64,000 bases of DNA, from contig NC_135552.1 in NCBI RefSeq assembly GCF_964340395.1, positions 27,686,181 through 27,750,180 of the forward strand. Reading direction: 5' to 3'. Positions 29,241-42,500 of this stretch are shown one piece after another. Each line of letters opens with the position of its first letter. Position 1 is the first letter of the stretch. This DNA is from Glandiceps talaboti. Lineage: Eukaryota; Hemichordata; Enteropneusta; Spengelidae. The notes under the pieces were generated by a model that saw nothing but the letters and a program-made list of their open reading frames with translations, had not been told where the DNA came from and did no database searches. The position numbers and the translations under genes are program-made.

Positions 29241-30541
29241 CCAAATCTAACAGATACTGAATTTTCCTGTGTCTATGTAAAACACTATATTTTGCAATTG
29301 CTTTGTATATTAAGTCTGGCAGTGCATCATATATTACATTTTCTTGTATGCTCTTTGCACATTTGCCCACTAATGTCTTGAGCTTCATATAAAGCATACC
29401 TTCTATCATCACTAGGTTAATGTGGAATAAATAAACTGTCTGGAAAATAGCAATAATCAGTGCATGTCAGTTTTAGCCGATATTTATAAGTACTTGGTGG
29501 ACAAAAATCTGCAGAGAAAAAATTAGTATCAATGAGACAACATGTCTATATAAATTGGACGATGTAACTAAGAAGCGAAGGCACTTGCATTTCTGTATTA
29601 TACCGGTATATTTTGACTTGAAATGAAACAATATTTGTGACTTTTTGAGTAACACATAACATCAAATGGTTACTGGATGTCTTTATCCAAAACAGCTGTA
29701 ACCTAGAATCACCCTAACTGACTAAATGACACACATTGGAATCAGTGGCCAAGTCGATGTGACTTTTATATAAATACTGCCCTCTAGTGGCAATATAGTA
29801 CTAGCAACACTTTGTGTAGATAAAGTGTGTTGTGGAAGTACGAAGATTGAAAAGTAATGCAATAATCATATATATATTATGTAAATGAAATACGTTTTGT
29901 TGGACTATTCAAACATTTAACCTTTGACTTCAGTAACAACTCCTATATTTTAACTGTGAACACAGGTTTCCAGTGAATACTCAATAAAATCCAATGAAAA
30001 GGATGTGCAGTACATCTATATTCAAATAATTCACCTTTGACCTAGGGGTCATGCACCTTGATGACTTATAACCTTTAACCTTTACAACACAACTGGTGTA
30101 GACTGTAGGCACAGAATTAGAAAGCCACAATCAATAGTAAGGCACAAACAGTAGTTTTGTTGAATTTTCACAATCTAAACAAACTTGAAACCTTGTAAAT
30201 ATTAACACTAGTATTACAATTGTATCAATAAATATCACTTCTGCTTTTTATACAGGTCATTCACTTTCAATGTTTCTATCTATTTATGACAAAAAACAGC
30301 ATATTTAGAACATAAACGATATTTTGACCAACAAACTCATATTATACTAACTCTAGAAACTGTTTTATTTGACAAGATTGCCAATAAAATAGTGTATTTA
30401 TCATTGCAGACACTCCTTATCATTTCTTACCACTCACTCATTCACTTGTAATTGTTGTAAACGACACAACAGGATTAAGTGTCCATAACAAATGAATGTG
30501 TCAGTCTAATTTAAGTTGAAATACTGAATATTATCTACGTT
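29241..30541. other. Intergenic stretch before the NOSTRIN 3' end
   Basis: No exon is recognised. The short frames present lack family resemblance. Confidence 0.45.
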
Positions 30542-30590
30542 TTTATTCTACAGGTGTTATCTTACAATCACTGTCTGGATATGTTGATAA
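30542..30590 (-). terminator. NOSTRIN 3' UTR start with poly(A) signal
   Basis: On the minus strand AATAAA lies at 30547-30542, about 45 nt past the TAA stop. Another AATAAA follows near 30363-30368. Both suit a short 3' UTR; which is used cannot be told from sequence. Confidence 0.4.
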
Positions 30591-33500
30591 TTATTTCATT
30601 TCCTGTACGTAGGATTCTGGGAATATTCCAGTATTTCCGCGCACTTCTCCCAACCACCAACCATCACCTTGCTTTTCATGTACGTTGATAATATCACCTG
30701 GAAATAAGAAATATATTGTGGATATCAGTCATGTAATATTTGACATCATTATAGATATTTGGCTGAAAATCGTTATGCTCTCTCTCAAAATGTATTTAGT
30801 AGCTGTGTTTTGTGCAAATGCAAATTTATAAGTGTAATTGCAATACTACAAATATTACTGTATACAAATATGAAAAGTAGTATTCTGTAATCACACTTTT
30901 TTCTAAAATTATGTAACAAAACCAATGAATAGGATATTGTATCACATTTATGCCACACTTAGTATACTTGTACTTCTGGTTTTAATGTTTACTGCACTGT
31001 ATTACTAAAACCATAAAACCACAAACAACGTGAGTAAAGCCAGTCTGTTTATGTGTTGGCCATTTTATTCTCCAGTAATAAGATTAGTTCTTAGCGTTGT
31101 ACTTGTTTCCATTGAGTTTCCCGTTTACTATGATTATGACCAAGGATTCTACAGAGTACACTTATACATCATATTATACACACTTGTATTTATCATGAGT
31201 TCATCATATTATACACACCTGCATCTATCATGAGTTCATATTATACACACCTGTATTTATATGAGTTCATCATATTATACACACCTGTATTTATCATGAG
31301 TTCATCATATTATACACACCTGCATCTATCATGAGTTCATATTATACACACCTGTATTTATCATGAGTTCATATTATACACACCTGTATTTATCATGAGT
31401 TCATATTATACACACCTGTATTTATCATGAGTTCATATCATACACACCTGTATTTATCATGAGTTCATCATATTATACACACCTGTACTTATGAGTTCAT
31501 CATATTATACACACCTGTATTTATCATGAGTTCATATTATACACACTTGTATTTATCATGAGTTCATCATATTATACACACTTGTATTTATCATGAGTTC
31601 ATCATATTATACACACCTGTATTTATCATGAGTTCATATTATACACACCTGTATTTATCATGAGTTCATCATATTATACACACTTGTATTTATCATGAGT
31701 TCATCATATTATACACACCTGTATTTATCATGAGTTCATATTATACACACCTGTATTTATCATGAGTTCATCATATTATACACACTTGTATTTATCATGA
31801 GTTCATCATATTATACACACCTGTATTTATCATGAGTTCATCATATTATACACACCTGTATTTATCATGAGTTCATATTATACACACCTGTATCTATCAT
31901 GAGTTCATATCATACACACCTGTATTTATCATGAGTTCATCATATTATACACACCTGTATTTATCATGAGTACATCATATTATACACACCTGCATTTATC
32001 ATGAGTTCATCATATTATACACACCTGTATTTATCATGAGTTCATCATATTATACACACCTGTATTTATCATGAGTTCATATTATACACACCTGTATTTA
32101 TCATGAGTTCATCATATTATACACACCTGTATTTATCATGAGTTCATCATATTATACACACCTGTATTTATCATGAGTACATCATATTATACACACCTGT
32201 ATTTATCATGAGTTCATATTATACACACCTGTATTTATCATGAGTTCATATTATACACACCTGTGTTTATCATGAGTTCATCATATTATACACACCTGTA
32301 TTTATCATGAGTTCATCCTTCTGAGTCGGTACAAAGTCATACAAAGCTTTACATCGACATACAACTTCACTAGGAAAGTCAGGGTCAAAGTCATCATCTG
32401 ACATAAGATAGAAATGTACATGAATTATCTTTACATGTAAACACATTAATCAGGTTGGTAAAACAGTAATACTACATTCTTGTATCACTAACATGGGTTC
32501 TTTTTACTTATGAGTAACGTTTCCCCTGTTCATGTCGACAGACTTTGTCAAACTATCAGTTTGCTGGCTTTACCACTAGGTGGCGTAGTAAACAATTAGA
32601 ATCCTTGTTCATGGTACAAGTACGTATGTACCGGTATTACTGTAAATGAATTACATAGTGAAAGCAACACACAAAACAAAATAATTAGTAACTCAAAGTG
32701 AATTGCTAGGCACTATCGTCATGGAAACACAATCATTATAATTACAAATTATGTCTTGTTTTCACATGTACAGTTTCAAGTATTGTACCATAATGCTAAT
32801 GTTAGTTGATTGATTTCTTCATACTTGACGTCTATAACAGTGTTCTATAGTTGATTTTCCACTTCCAAGAGATGTATAGTGCAAGACAACATCAATTATG
32901 TTGTTAACTTTAGGCTTGTTTTGTCCTCATTACATTTGAAATAATATTTTTCATTGTGAAATGATGGAAAGACATGTTTACCTCTTTAATTTGAGTGATT
33001 TTTTAAAAGAGACCAAACTCCATAAATGACAGTAAACCTAGGGTAAAGTCAGGTGACAACATCCCCTGAGTAGCGAGTGTAACCCACCCCAATCTCCTAC
33101 TCCCCCACCCCCTCACACTTTCACAATACATGATATAACATGGGGAGATGCACGATACATCTTGGAACTATTAGTATTGTAAGTTATGAGTACCTAAGAC
33201 AAACCTTGTTAGTGTTATACATGTCTTAACAAAGACTATTAGTAATTCTAAGCTACGAGTACCTATTCCATTTGGATTATTACCATAGTACGCTCCATCA
33301 GCTGGGGGTCTGGACATATCACCACCACCTTGTGCCCCTCCAACAGCTCCTCCCCCTCCACCGGTGATTGGGATATTTAGTACACTCTGCTGAAGACCCT
33401 GTCAGGTAAGATGAATTGATGTAGAGGTTTATAGGGTGATGAGAGTAAACACCAAGTACAATGTGAATATATGACAGGTCTTTCACTGAAGAGCTTGGCG

Positions 33501-36500
33501 GTCAAAATTTAAAGAACTTTATCAAAGAACTAACTGTCTGGATAAAATTTTGTTTCAATGATATTTGTTTTGTCTGTTGTTCTACTAACTGTAGTGTTGT
33601 AATTCATCAGACAATATTTAAGCAATAAACCAACCCTGGGGATGGTTTAACAAGAGGTTTTGACCAGTGAACGAAATAAATTAACTTGCTATCATTCATA
33701 CATATATTGAGTTCACTGAATTCAAAACCAACTGGTATACCAGCCTCAGGGGTGGTTTATCGCTATCATATCATACCAGTATCTATATCTATATTATATC
33801 TGGAAAAAAGCGAAAACAGACTCAGCAGACGACAAAGTTAACTATACAAGTAGTATTGGTAAACATCACAACTTGGATGCGTGCCAACTGTACATATATC
33901 ACTGTTTTAGTTTTAGAACAGTTAGTTTGATGTCTAGACCAGTCAGATCCCTCGATTTGCACCATAACGTTTTCTATATATACTCTTCAGCAACTGACTA
34001 CAAATTTGTGCATTGATTGGTATGAGTGTCTTTCTAATACTCCACAATGGATTAATTAAATCTAAAGTAGTTGACATTGTATAATGACATAGTTGAGTTC
34101 AGCTAGCTGTATTGTGGATTCTGTAGTCAATCAATAACCAATATTTTTCATAAATAAACTGGAATCACCTGACATGACATAAAAATTGAAACTTCTCACG
34201 CTAGAAAAAACTATTAAGTTCAATATTTTATGTTAGTTGCACCAGTTTGCTATTGGAGACCATTTTCTTACTATACATTCAGCTATAGAGATAACACTAT
34301 TAGCAATGATTGATTGACTGACGTTACTTACAGATTTATCTTTTTGACTTGTAATATACATGCTAAGTTTATGTTCTGGTTTGGCTTTCCTTTCCATTAC
34401 AGCTATAGTACATTGTAGTTTATATTGACAGGCTGATAGTGTCTCTACCATTGCATCAGCCTGGGGAGAAACAAGACACATACAATGTTTAGAGGTTGTA
34501 GTAGACCAGTGAGGTGAATGTTTAGGGGGTTATTGGAGACCAGTGAGGTGAATGTTTAGGGGGTTACAGGAAACCAGTGAGGTGAATGTTTAGGGGGTTA
34601 CAGGAAACCAGTGAGGTGAATGTTCATAGACACTGGGTTCATACTTAGTAATGAGTTTCTACTCACAGTCAAACATTTCTTGGAAGCAAGTTATACACCC
34701 TGATGATGCTGATGAGATGTCAGTGAACATTTGGGACTTGCTTCCAAGAAAGTTGTCGACTCTGCGAGTAGAAATTCACTACTAAATGTTACAAAACATT
34801 TTGAAAAAGATATATTTAGAACTGAACCACTCACTTGGCGTATTTGTAGAATGGTATCATCCATACCAACATTACTGGTATACTGTGGATTATCGGAGTA
34901 GACACCGGTAAGACGTTGTAAACCTATGACAGTCGAGACACAACAATAATCATTCAAATTACAACAATAAAGACCACAATTGACAGTGATTTTATTGAAA
35001 CTCAAGAACAGGTAACAATGATGAATCAAGAAATTCTTAATTTCAAGTTCAACACTGTCTAACACTCTGGTAGTAGCTGAAAAGAAAAACATCTTTCACT
35101 GAAAAGTAAGTATACTGTTTATCACTCTCGTAATCTCTGTAAAAATATGTCTTTCAAAAGTAAGTACTCATTTACTATACTCTACCTTCTTTGCCCTTGA
35201 CTTCTTTATCTATCATTTGTCCAAGCAGACAGATTTTAGTTTGTATAGATGCACGCCTCCTGTTTGGCTTCATGCTATTGTTCAAGTCTTCTTCATAGCA
35301 GTCCATCAACATCTGTCCGGATACCACTGACCCTGTTCCCTTCTCTGCCGTCACAGCCCGGATATCTGATGGTACATCCATCCTTGATATTGCTGTACCC
35401 ATACTTGTACATGCCTGATATGCAATGTTTTACATATTTGATTAGCAAATGTGATAAGTTCACTATAATTTGAAAGCCCATTTTGTACAATATTGTCTTC
35501 TATATCGATACAGTTGCAACATTGCATGTATCTCACTTTTTTAAGTAAGTCCCAAAACAAAGTTCAACTTGGTTTCAATACTTTTATAATAAATTATATA
35601 CTGTTTTTGTTTGATATGGGAAAACTAGTCCATGCAGTACAAGCCCTTTAGTTGAGATTCCCACCAATATTTTGACCACACATTTAGAAAAGTGTTTTCT
35701 ATGACATGTTTCCCCTCCTCAGTCATTCATTCAGCTATCAATGTATATAAATATAAATTCAATGATGTAATATTTAAAATGACAAGTGAATGTCTAATAA
35801 TGTGTCATTTAAAGTTTTTCTACAGATGATAACATCCTTCTGAACTCCTCAATAATCCCCTTTTCTCAAATTCTCACTCACTTCTGTTAGTTTTGGTCCG
35901 ATGTGTGCCATAAGTGAATTGTATTTATTCAACATTTCTTGTAAGCTCTTTAGTTTTGTTTCTTCCAGAGATTGCATCTGTGTGGCGTACTGTCTCATGT
36001 TCTTCTCAAAGTCGTGTCTTGCCCGTTCAGCAGACACTGTTATATCCATGTACTCTTGACTAGCCTTGGAGGATACTTCTTCTGCCTTCTGAGATTTAGT
36101 TTGTAACTGTAAACAAAATATTGAACATTTTGAGACATATTAACGGGGAACACCACTCCAGGAAATGGACATTATCATAAATTATGGGTTCAGTGGAGAG
36201 AAATTTCATGATTTTATATCACCTACAATTAATTGATTTCTGAGAACATCAAGTTGATCTTGTGCCCTTATACTATATAGGGTATTTTTGGATTGAAATG
36301 TGTGCTTAAACATTTCAGAAACCAATTTATTTGTGTGTGAAAAAAAAACCTTCCAATATACAGATGATTTCATGAATACACTGTCCACAATGATTTGAAA
36401 ACTACTTTGCTGTTTTAACCTGCTATTATTCAATATAATCAAATTGTCATACTACTACTAGAAATAAAACATTTTTGGTACAGACCTGAAATCCAAAATC

Positions 36501-39500
36501 TAATATCATTACAAGACTACAAAATGCAAATATTTGTCAGCATTAATCTACCACCACAAGATAAGAACTATAGGCAGGTGAAAGAACAATTTAAGAGTGA
36601 AAGGTTTACAATAAAAAGTGTTTTTTTCTACATTTTTCACAAGAATACAGAACTAAAAAATAGTTGCAGCTACTATGCCTTCAACGCATACCCTGAATAT
36701 AAATAACTATCTACAAAATTCAAATAGCCATTAGTCTTCCTCAAAATCTGACCTCTTGACCTATGTTTCCATGACAACAGACATGTATTTGCATACACTC
36801 ATGTACAACATGATGATTGTGACTAAAATAGTTCCTAGGTGATGTGAAATAGATATTGATATCTTACTTTAGCCATGTCTTTATCAGAAAGTGTCTTCTT
36901 GCCTCCTGATTGATATTTTTCTACTTGGTCATTCAACAACTCAGCTTCCTTAACCTTACTGTGACTATTCTTCTTAGCCTAAAAACATGACATAATAAGT
37001 CAAAACAGTTTCATTAAAACATTTTCAGTACACATTTCCAATGTGTATTATCTCAATTCTTGGTTTTAAACATACTAAAATGATGGGAAAGGACAGACAA
37101 AAAGAGTCTGTAGACTGTAAGGTATGTTGTGTCATTCCACCCTTATTGGCCATCTTTGTTAGCGTGCAAGGCTAATGGATACAGGTTCCCCAATATGACA
37201 TCTCTTGCAGACTAGTCAAGATATTACAAGATATTTTGAACAACAGTATATCAACAAACTTACTTGATGCTAACTAGATGTACTTGATGTGTTCAATGAA
37301 ATCTACATACTTTGTCAGAATTCTATTGGCTGATACTCAAGCCTTATTATTTGTATTTGATCAATTTGACCCAAGTTTATCCAATGGTAAAGATTACAGC
37401 ATAACATAACTGGTCAACTTACAGAAATTCAGAGCGGGTTCATTGTATACACAAGATACATACTTACCTTCATGTGTTCTTGTTTCTTTTCATGTAAAAT
37501 TTTGCCAGACTTTTCTACACAGGATTCAATCTGAAGTAGAACAGAAAATAAAATTAAAATATTGCACGTCAATTGTAAAACTTAATAAAGTACCTTCCTA
37601 CATAGTCATATCACTGAACCATCATTACCCCTTACACTGACCTATATTGGCACAATGGCCATGCATAACTCCCTCAAATCTCACGATGGCCATGCATAAC
37701 TCCCTCAAATCTCACGATGGCCATGCATAACTCAAATCTCACAATGGCCATGCATAACTCTCTCAAATCTCACGATGGCCATGCATAACTCCCTCAAATC
37801 TCACGATGGCCATGCATAACTCAAATCTCACAATGGCCATGCATAACTCCCTCAAATCTCACAATGGCCATGCATAACTCCCTCAAATCTCACGATGGCC
37901 ATGCATAACTCCCTCAAATCTCACGATGGCCATGCATAACTCAAATCTCACAATGGCCATGCATAACTCTCTCAAATCTCACGATGGGAGGACATCTATC
38001 CTACTAAGTCCCCAACTATACGACTGCGTTGACTGGCACACTGTGGTGGTTCAAATCTTGCCCAAAGAAAGTAACCGTTCAGAAAGAAATGGCAGTGGTG
38101 AGGTGAACAGGCAACAAGCAGATTATAAACCAAGCCTTCAACTCTAACCATTCAACCACCATGACCCAAAACTCTACACACAAACACATGCAGCATCAGA
38201 TCAAGTGTATGGTATACTATCACATCTACATGTATCTGCAAAACAGACAATAAATCTCCTTCCTAGGTTGTTTGCTTCATTACAGACAAACTATAAATGA
38301 TAACAAGCCATTGAGAATGACATAGTCCCCGCTATGATTGGGTTTTAAGGAATTAGCACTACTCTGATCACGCAACAACACTTGTGAACCTAAATCAAAC
38401 AGACTTAGATATGTTGTGTCTGCTTGTCGGACATGGAACATGCCTACAACAATAAAGGATTGGTCGGGTATGGGGGATCATATCAATATGAAAATGGATA
38501 TGCAAATGTATGTCATAGAACACTGTCCTAATACCAACTCTGAATGAGATCTGTTCAAGCATGTCTGAGTTGGCTTTGGACATGGAAAATTCACAAACAA
38601 AATGGCTGCCAGGCAGCCATATTGGATCGTATCATGATGAAAATGGATATGCACATGTATGTCATAGAACACTGTCCTAATACCAACTTCGAATGAGATC
38701 TGTTCAAGCATGTCTGAGTTATGGCTTTGGACATGGAAAATTTGCAAACAAAATGGCTGCCAGGCAGCCATATTGGATCGTATCACAATGAAAATGGATA
38801 TGCACATGTATGTCATAGAACACTGTCTTAATACCAACTTTGAATGAGATCTGTTTAAGCATGTCTGAGTTATGGCTTTGGACATGGGAAATTTGCAAAC
38901 AAAATGGCTGCCAGGCAGCCATATTGGATCGTATCACAATGAAAATGGATATGAACATGTATGTCATAGAACACTGTCCTAATACTAACTTTGAATGAGA
39001 TCTGTTCAAGCATGTCTAAGTTATGGCTTTGGACATGAAAATTCACAAACAAAATGGCTGCCAGGTGGCCATATTGGATCGTATCATGACAACAATGAAT
39101 ATGCACATATATGCCATAGAACACTGTCCTAATACCAACTCTGAATGAGATCTGTGTGAGCATGTCTGAGTTATGGCTTTAGACAGGGAAAATTCGCAAA
39201 CAAAATGGCTGCTAGGCGGCCATATTGGATCGTATCATAAAACAAATTGACGTGCATATGTATGCCATAGCATGTTGCCCCTGTACCAAGTTTGAAAAAA
39301 ATCGGTACAGGCATCTCCAAGAAACGGCTGCGGACGGACGGACGGACGGACACACGGACGCACGGACGCACGGACGGACAGACGGAACCCAATCCATAAG
39401 TCCCCGTTCCGGACTTCGTCCGCGGGGACTAACAAGTTATACTAATTTAGAGACATTTAGTAACAAAATTGGCGAAACTAAATTCTGAAGAGATTTAATA

Positions 39501-42500
39501 TATACTTACTTCTTTCTTGGATTTATTTTGTTCTTCATTAGCAACTTTCATTTGTTTGTAAATTTCGTCCTTCAGTGACTGTCCAAGAGTACTGTGTGTA
39601 GGGTAGCATAGGTAGATTATATGGTTAAAAAAACTACATCATTGCAAATGTTCAACATAATATGTCTGAGGAGGACATTATTTAGCTATTACCGGTATAT
39701 GTATGCAAGTCTTTATCTCAGATAATGTCACATTTACTATCAATGTCATGTAAAGTCAAAGCAAAAAATTTAACTCGTTTGGTGAAATGGAAACGTTATA
39801 TATTGTGTAACAATGTTTTTGATTTATACTCATTGCTTATCAATTCTACTTTTCTCATTTCCTGTTTTTTTTTATGATACATAACATTATGTTATTATTG
39901 TATTGACATGATATAATAATTTTTTTTTTTTAAAGGTTACACTCTTCAAACAATCCTGTTTGCTTTGAACAAATTAAGAGAATTTATTATACAGTAGAGT
40001 ATTGTTATACTTTAGCTTATCTAATGGATTGAAACTTAAATAACATGGACTTCTGCTAAAGATAGTTTTTGCACAACAAATATTTACATATTAATAATGT
40101 ACTCTGATAGTATTATTAGGAATAAATTTTGAATGAAAAATGACAATAAATGGTACATGGGTAGAAAAATGTGAGATAAAATTTGACTGAATGTGATAAA
40201 TAGATGACCCCCCCCCCCCCCCCCCATATCCCCAGTCATGATGCGATAATAATAAAAACAAAAGAAATCTCAGAACTGACCTGTGGAGTTGAGCTTCAGT
40301 GTCAAAATGTGATGCAACTGAGGTCCACGCTGAACACAAAGATCTGCAGGAGTGTAGAAATCAACAGAAATTTGATTTTTTTTTTTTTAATCTAATAAAA
40401 TTCTGATTCTATGAATCCACTATTTCTGTGATTAAATAACACTATAAATATACCTGAATTTCATTACATTTCCCATGATATGCTGTGCATATTTCTATTA
40501 GTATTAGGAGAAAATACTGACTGACTGACTGACTGACTGACTGACTGACTGACTGACTGACTGACTGACTGACTGACTGACTGATTGATTGTTGATTGAT
40601 TTGATCAATTGATTGATTGTTGATTGATTTGATCAATTGATTGATTAAACATTTCAATAGTTTAGGATACTTACCCAAGACAAAAATTTGTTTGTTTGGT
40701 AGCTCTTTGTGATAATTTGGCTAGACTTTTGCCAAATGCAAGTTCCATATCAGCTCTGTAAAGATAAAAATAGTGGTATGACATGGTAATAAATGATTTG
40801 ACAAGTGCTGGGACAGTTGCACTTTGATTACAAGACTTAACTGACTATACAAGCTACAAAACAAATGACAAATGACAATACATGAAATGAGTCTAGTCAT
40901 CAGTTTTAATCAGATTTTAACACCTGTCATTACATTGAGACGACTGTAATGTGTACATTTATATACACTTCCTTTTTGTGATATTTTTATCTGAACTATA
41001 GTATTATAAATAGCTATGACATCATGCAAACTATAAATGAGAATTATCTCTGTATCTGAAGACCTGAACTCTAATATTAAAATAAGCATCTTTACAAAGA
41101 ACAAAATAGTTTATCAAACTGACAATTGTTTTTAGTTTCTATTTAAAGTGGCCATATGGATGAGGATTAGATATTTATTTTGGAAAATCAATGTGAAAAA
41201 ACATATGCCAAGTCCTTGTTTGTAACTCAATAAACTGCAAAAGATTAATAAAATGTGTAAAATGTTTGTTGTTTTATATGTACAATAACAAACCTTTTTA
41301 CACATTTTTTAGTGTTTTGCAGTGAAGTTGAGTTACAAACACTGACTTGGTCTGTGTTGTTTCACATTGATTTTTCAAGTAGGAAGCCATAATAAAATTC
41401 ACATAAATACTCAATCCTCATCCACATGGCCACTTTAAATATGACATATACATTCCTATACATTAACTGATAGACATGTACAAGGATGGTAGCAATATAT
41501 CTGATCTAGTTTGCATTGTTTAACACAGTAATTCTGTCTTACTCTTGTCATTATGTACATATTCACTCTACTAAGCACACTGACTATACTGTAATGGTGA
41601 TTCCATGTACTATCAATACAATATAAAGAATTGTCTATGTAGGGTAGGTGATACAGAAGCCACAATTTATTGCCAAGTATTTTGATCCAGTTCAAAGTTT
41701 AAATTCATTTGTACAGTGGTGTTATCACACATTTCTATTTGTGTAGGAAGGAGATATAGACAGATACTGTGTCTACAAGAGATTTGGCACCCTCGGCAGG
41801 TAAATCTAACAATACATTTGGAACAATCTATAGTACCGGGGTATGGTTCTTCATGATCGTATAAAAGACTGCTCCTTTGTTATAGACCTTTCAACCTTAA
41901 TCACATGGTTGTACAATAATGCTAACAATGTCAGGGAAATCTGGTAACATTTGGACATTTCCCAAAGTACTAGGTCAGTCTAACAATCTATCAGCTGGGG
42001 TCATGGGTCATGACCTAGGTCATTCTGATTGTAATGACTGCTTCTATTTGATTGTACATTCTCTTATCTAAAACTGAATAGCTTTTTGAAAAAAATACAG
42101 TATGTTAAAAACAAAAGAGGGGAAAGCCAGGTAAAATTTGACACTGTCCCAGAGTTATGTTTGAGATTAACTTTGGTGGGGAAATCCCCCCAAAAAGTCT
42201 GGTATAAAACTCGGGTAGATATGTTACCAATCTGATTAAAATCCGATGTAGATGTCGGCTAATCGTTCATTGCTATTTTACCTTCGTTATTTTGCCATAA
42301 TTGACATTCTTGGTAACTACATTTTTTGTACATGTTAACATTTTTTAGCCTGATCGCCTCAGGAGGCGATCGGACTAAAAAATGTAAACATGTACCAAGA
42401 AGGTCAATTCAGGCAAAATAACGAAGGTGAAATAGCAATGACCGATTAGCTGACATCTACGTCGGATTTTAATCAGATTGATATGTTACCTACTTAACTT

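Noticed and set aside
31030-31233. 67-codon plus-strand frame at the edge of the NOSTRIN array
   Set aside because: Antisense to NOSTRIN intron 13 and partly made of repeat units.
38395-39163. Minus-strand frames of about 62-135 residues with repeated segments
   Set aside because: Translation of the 151-bp tandem units inside a DNA element; no start, splice or family features.
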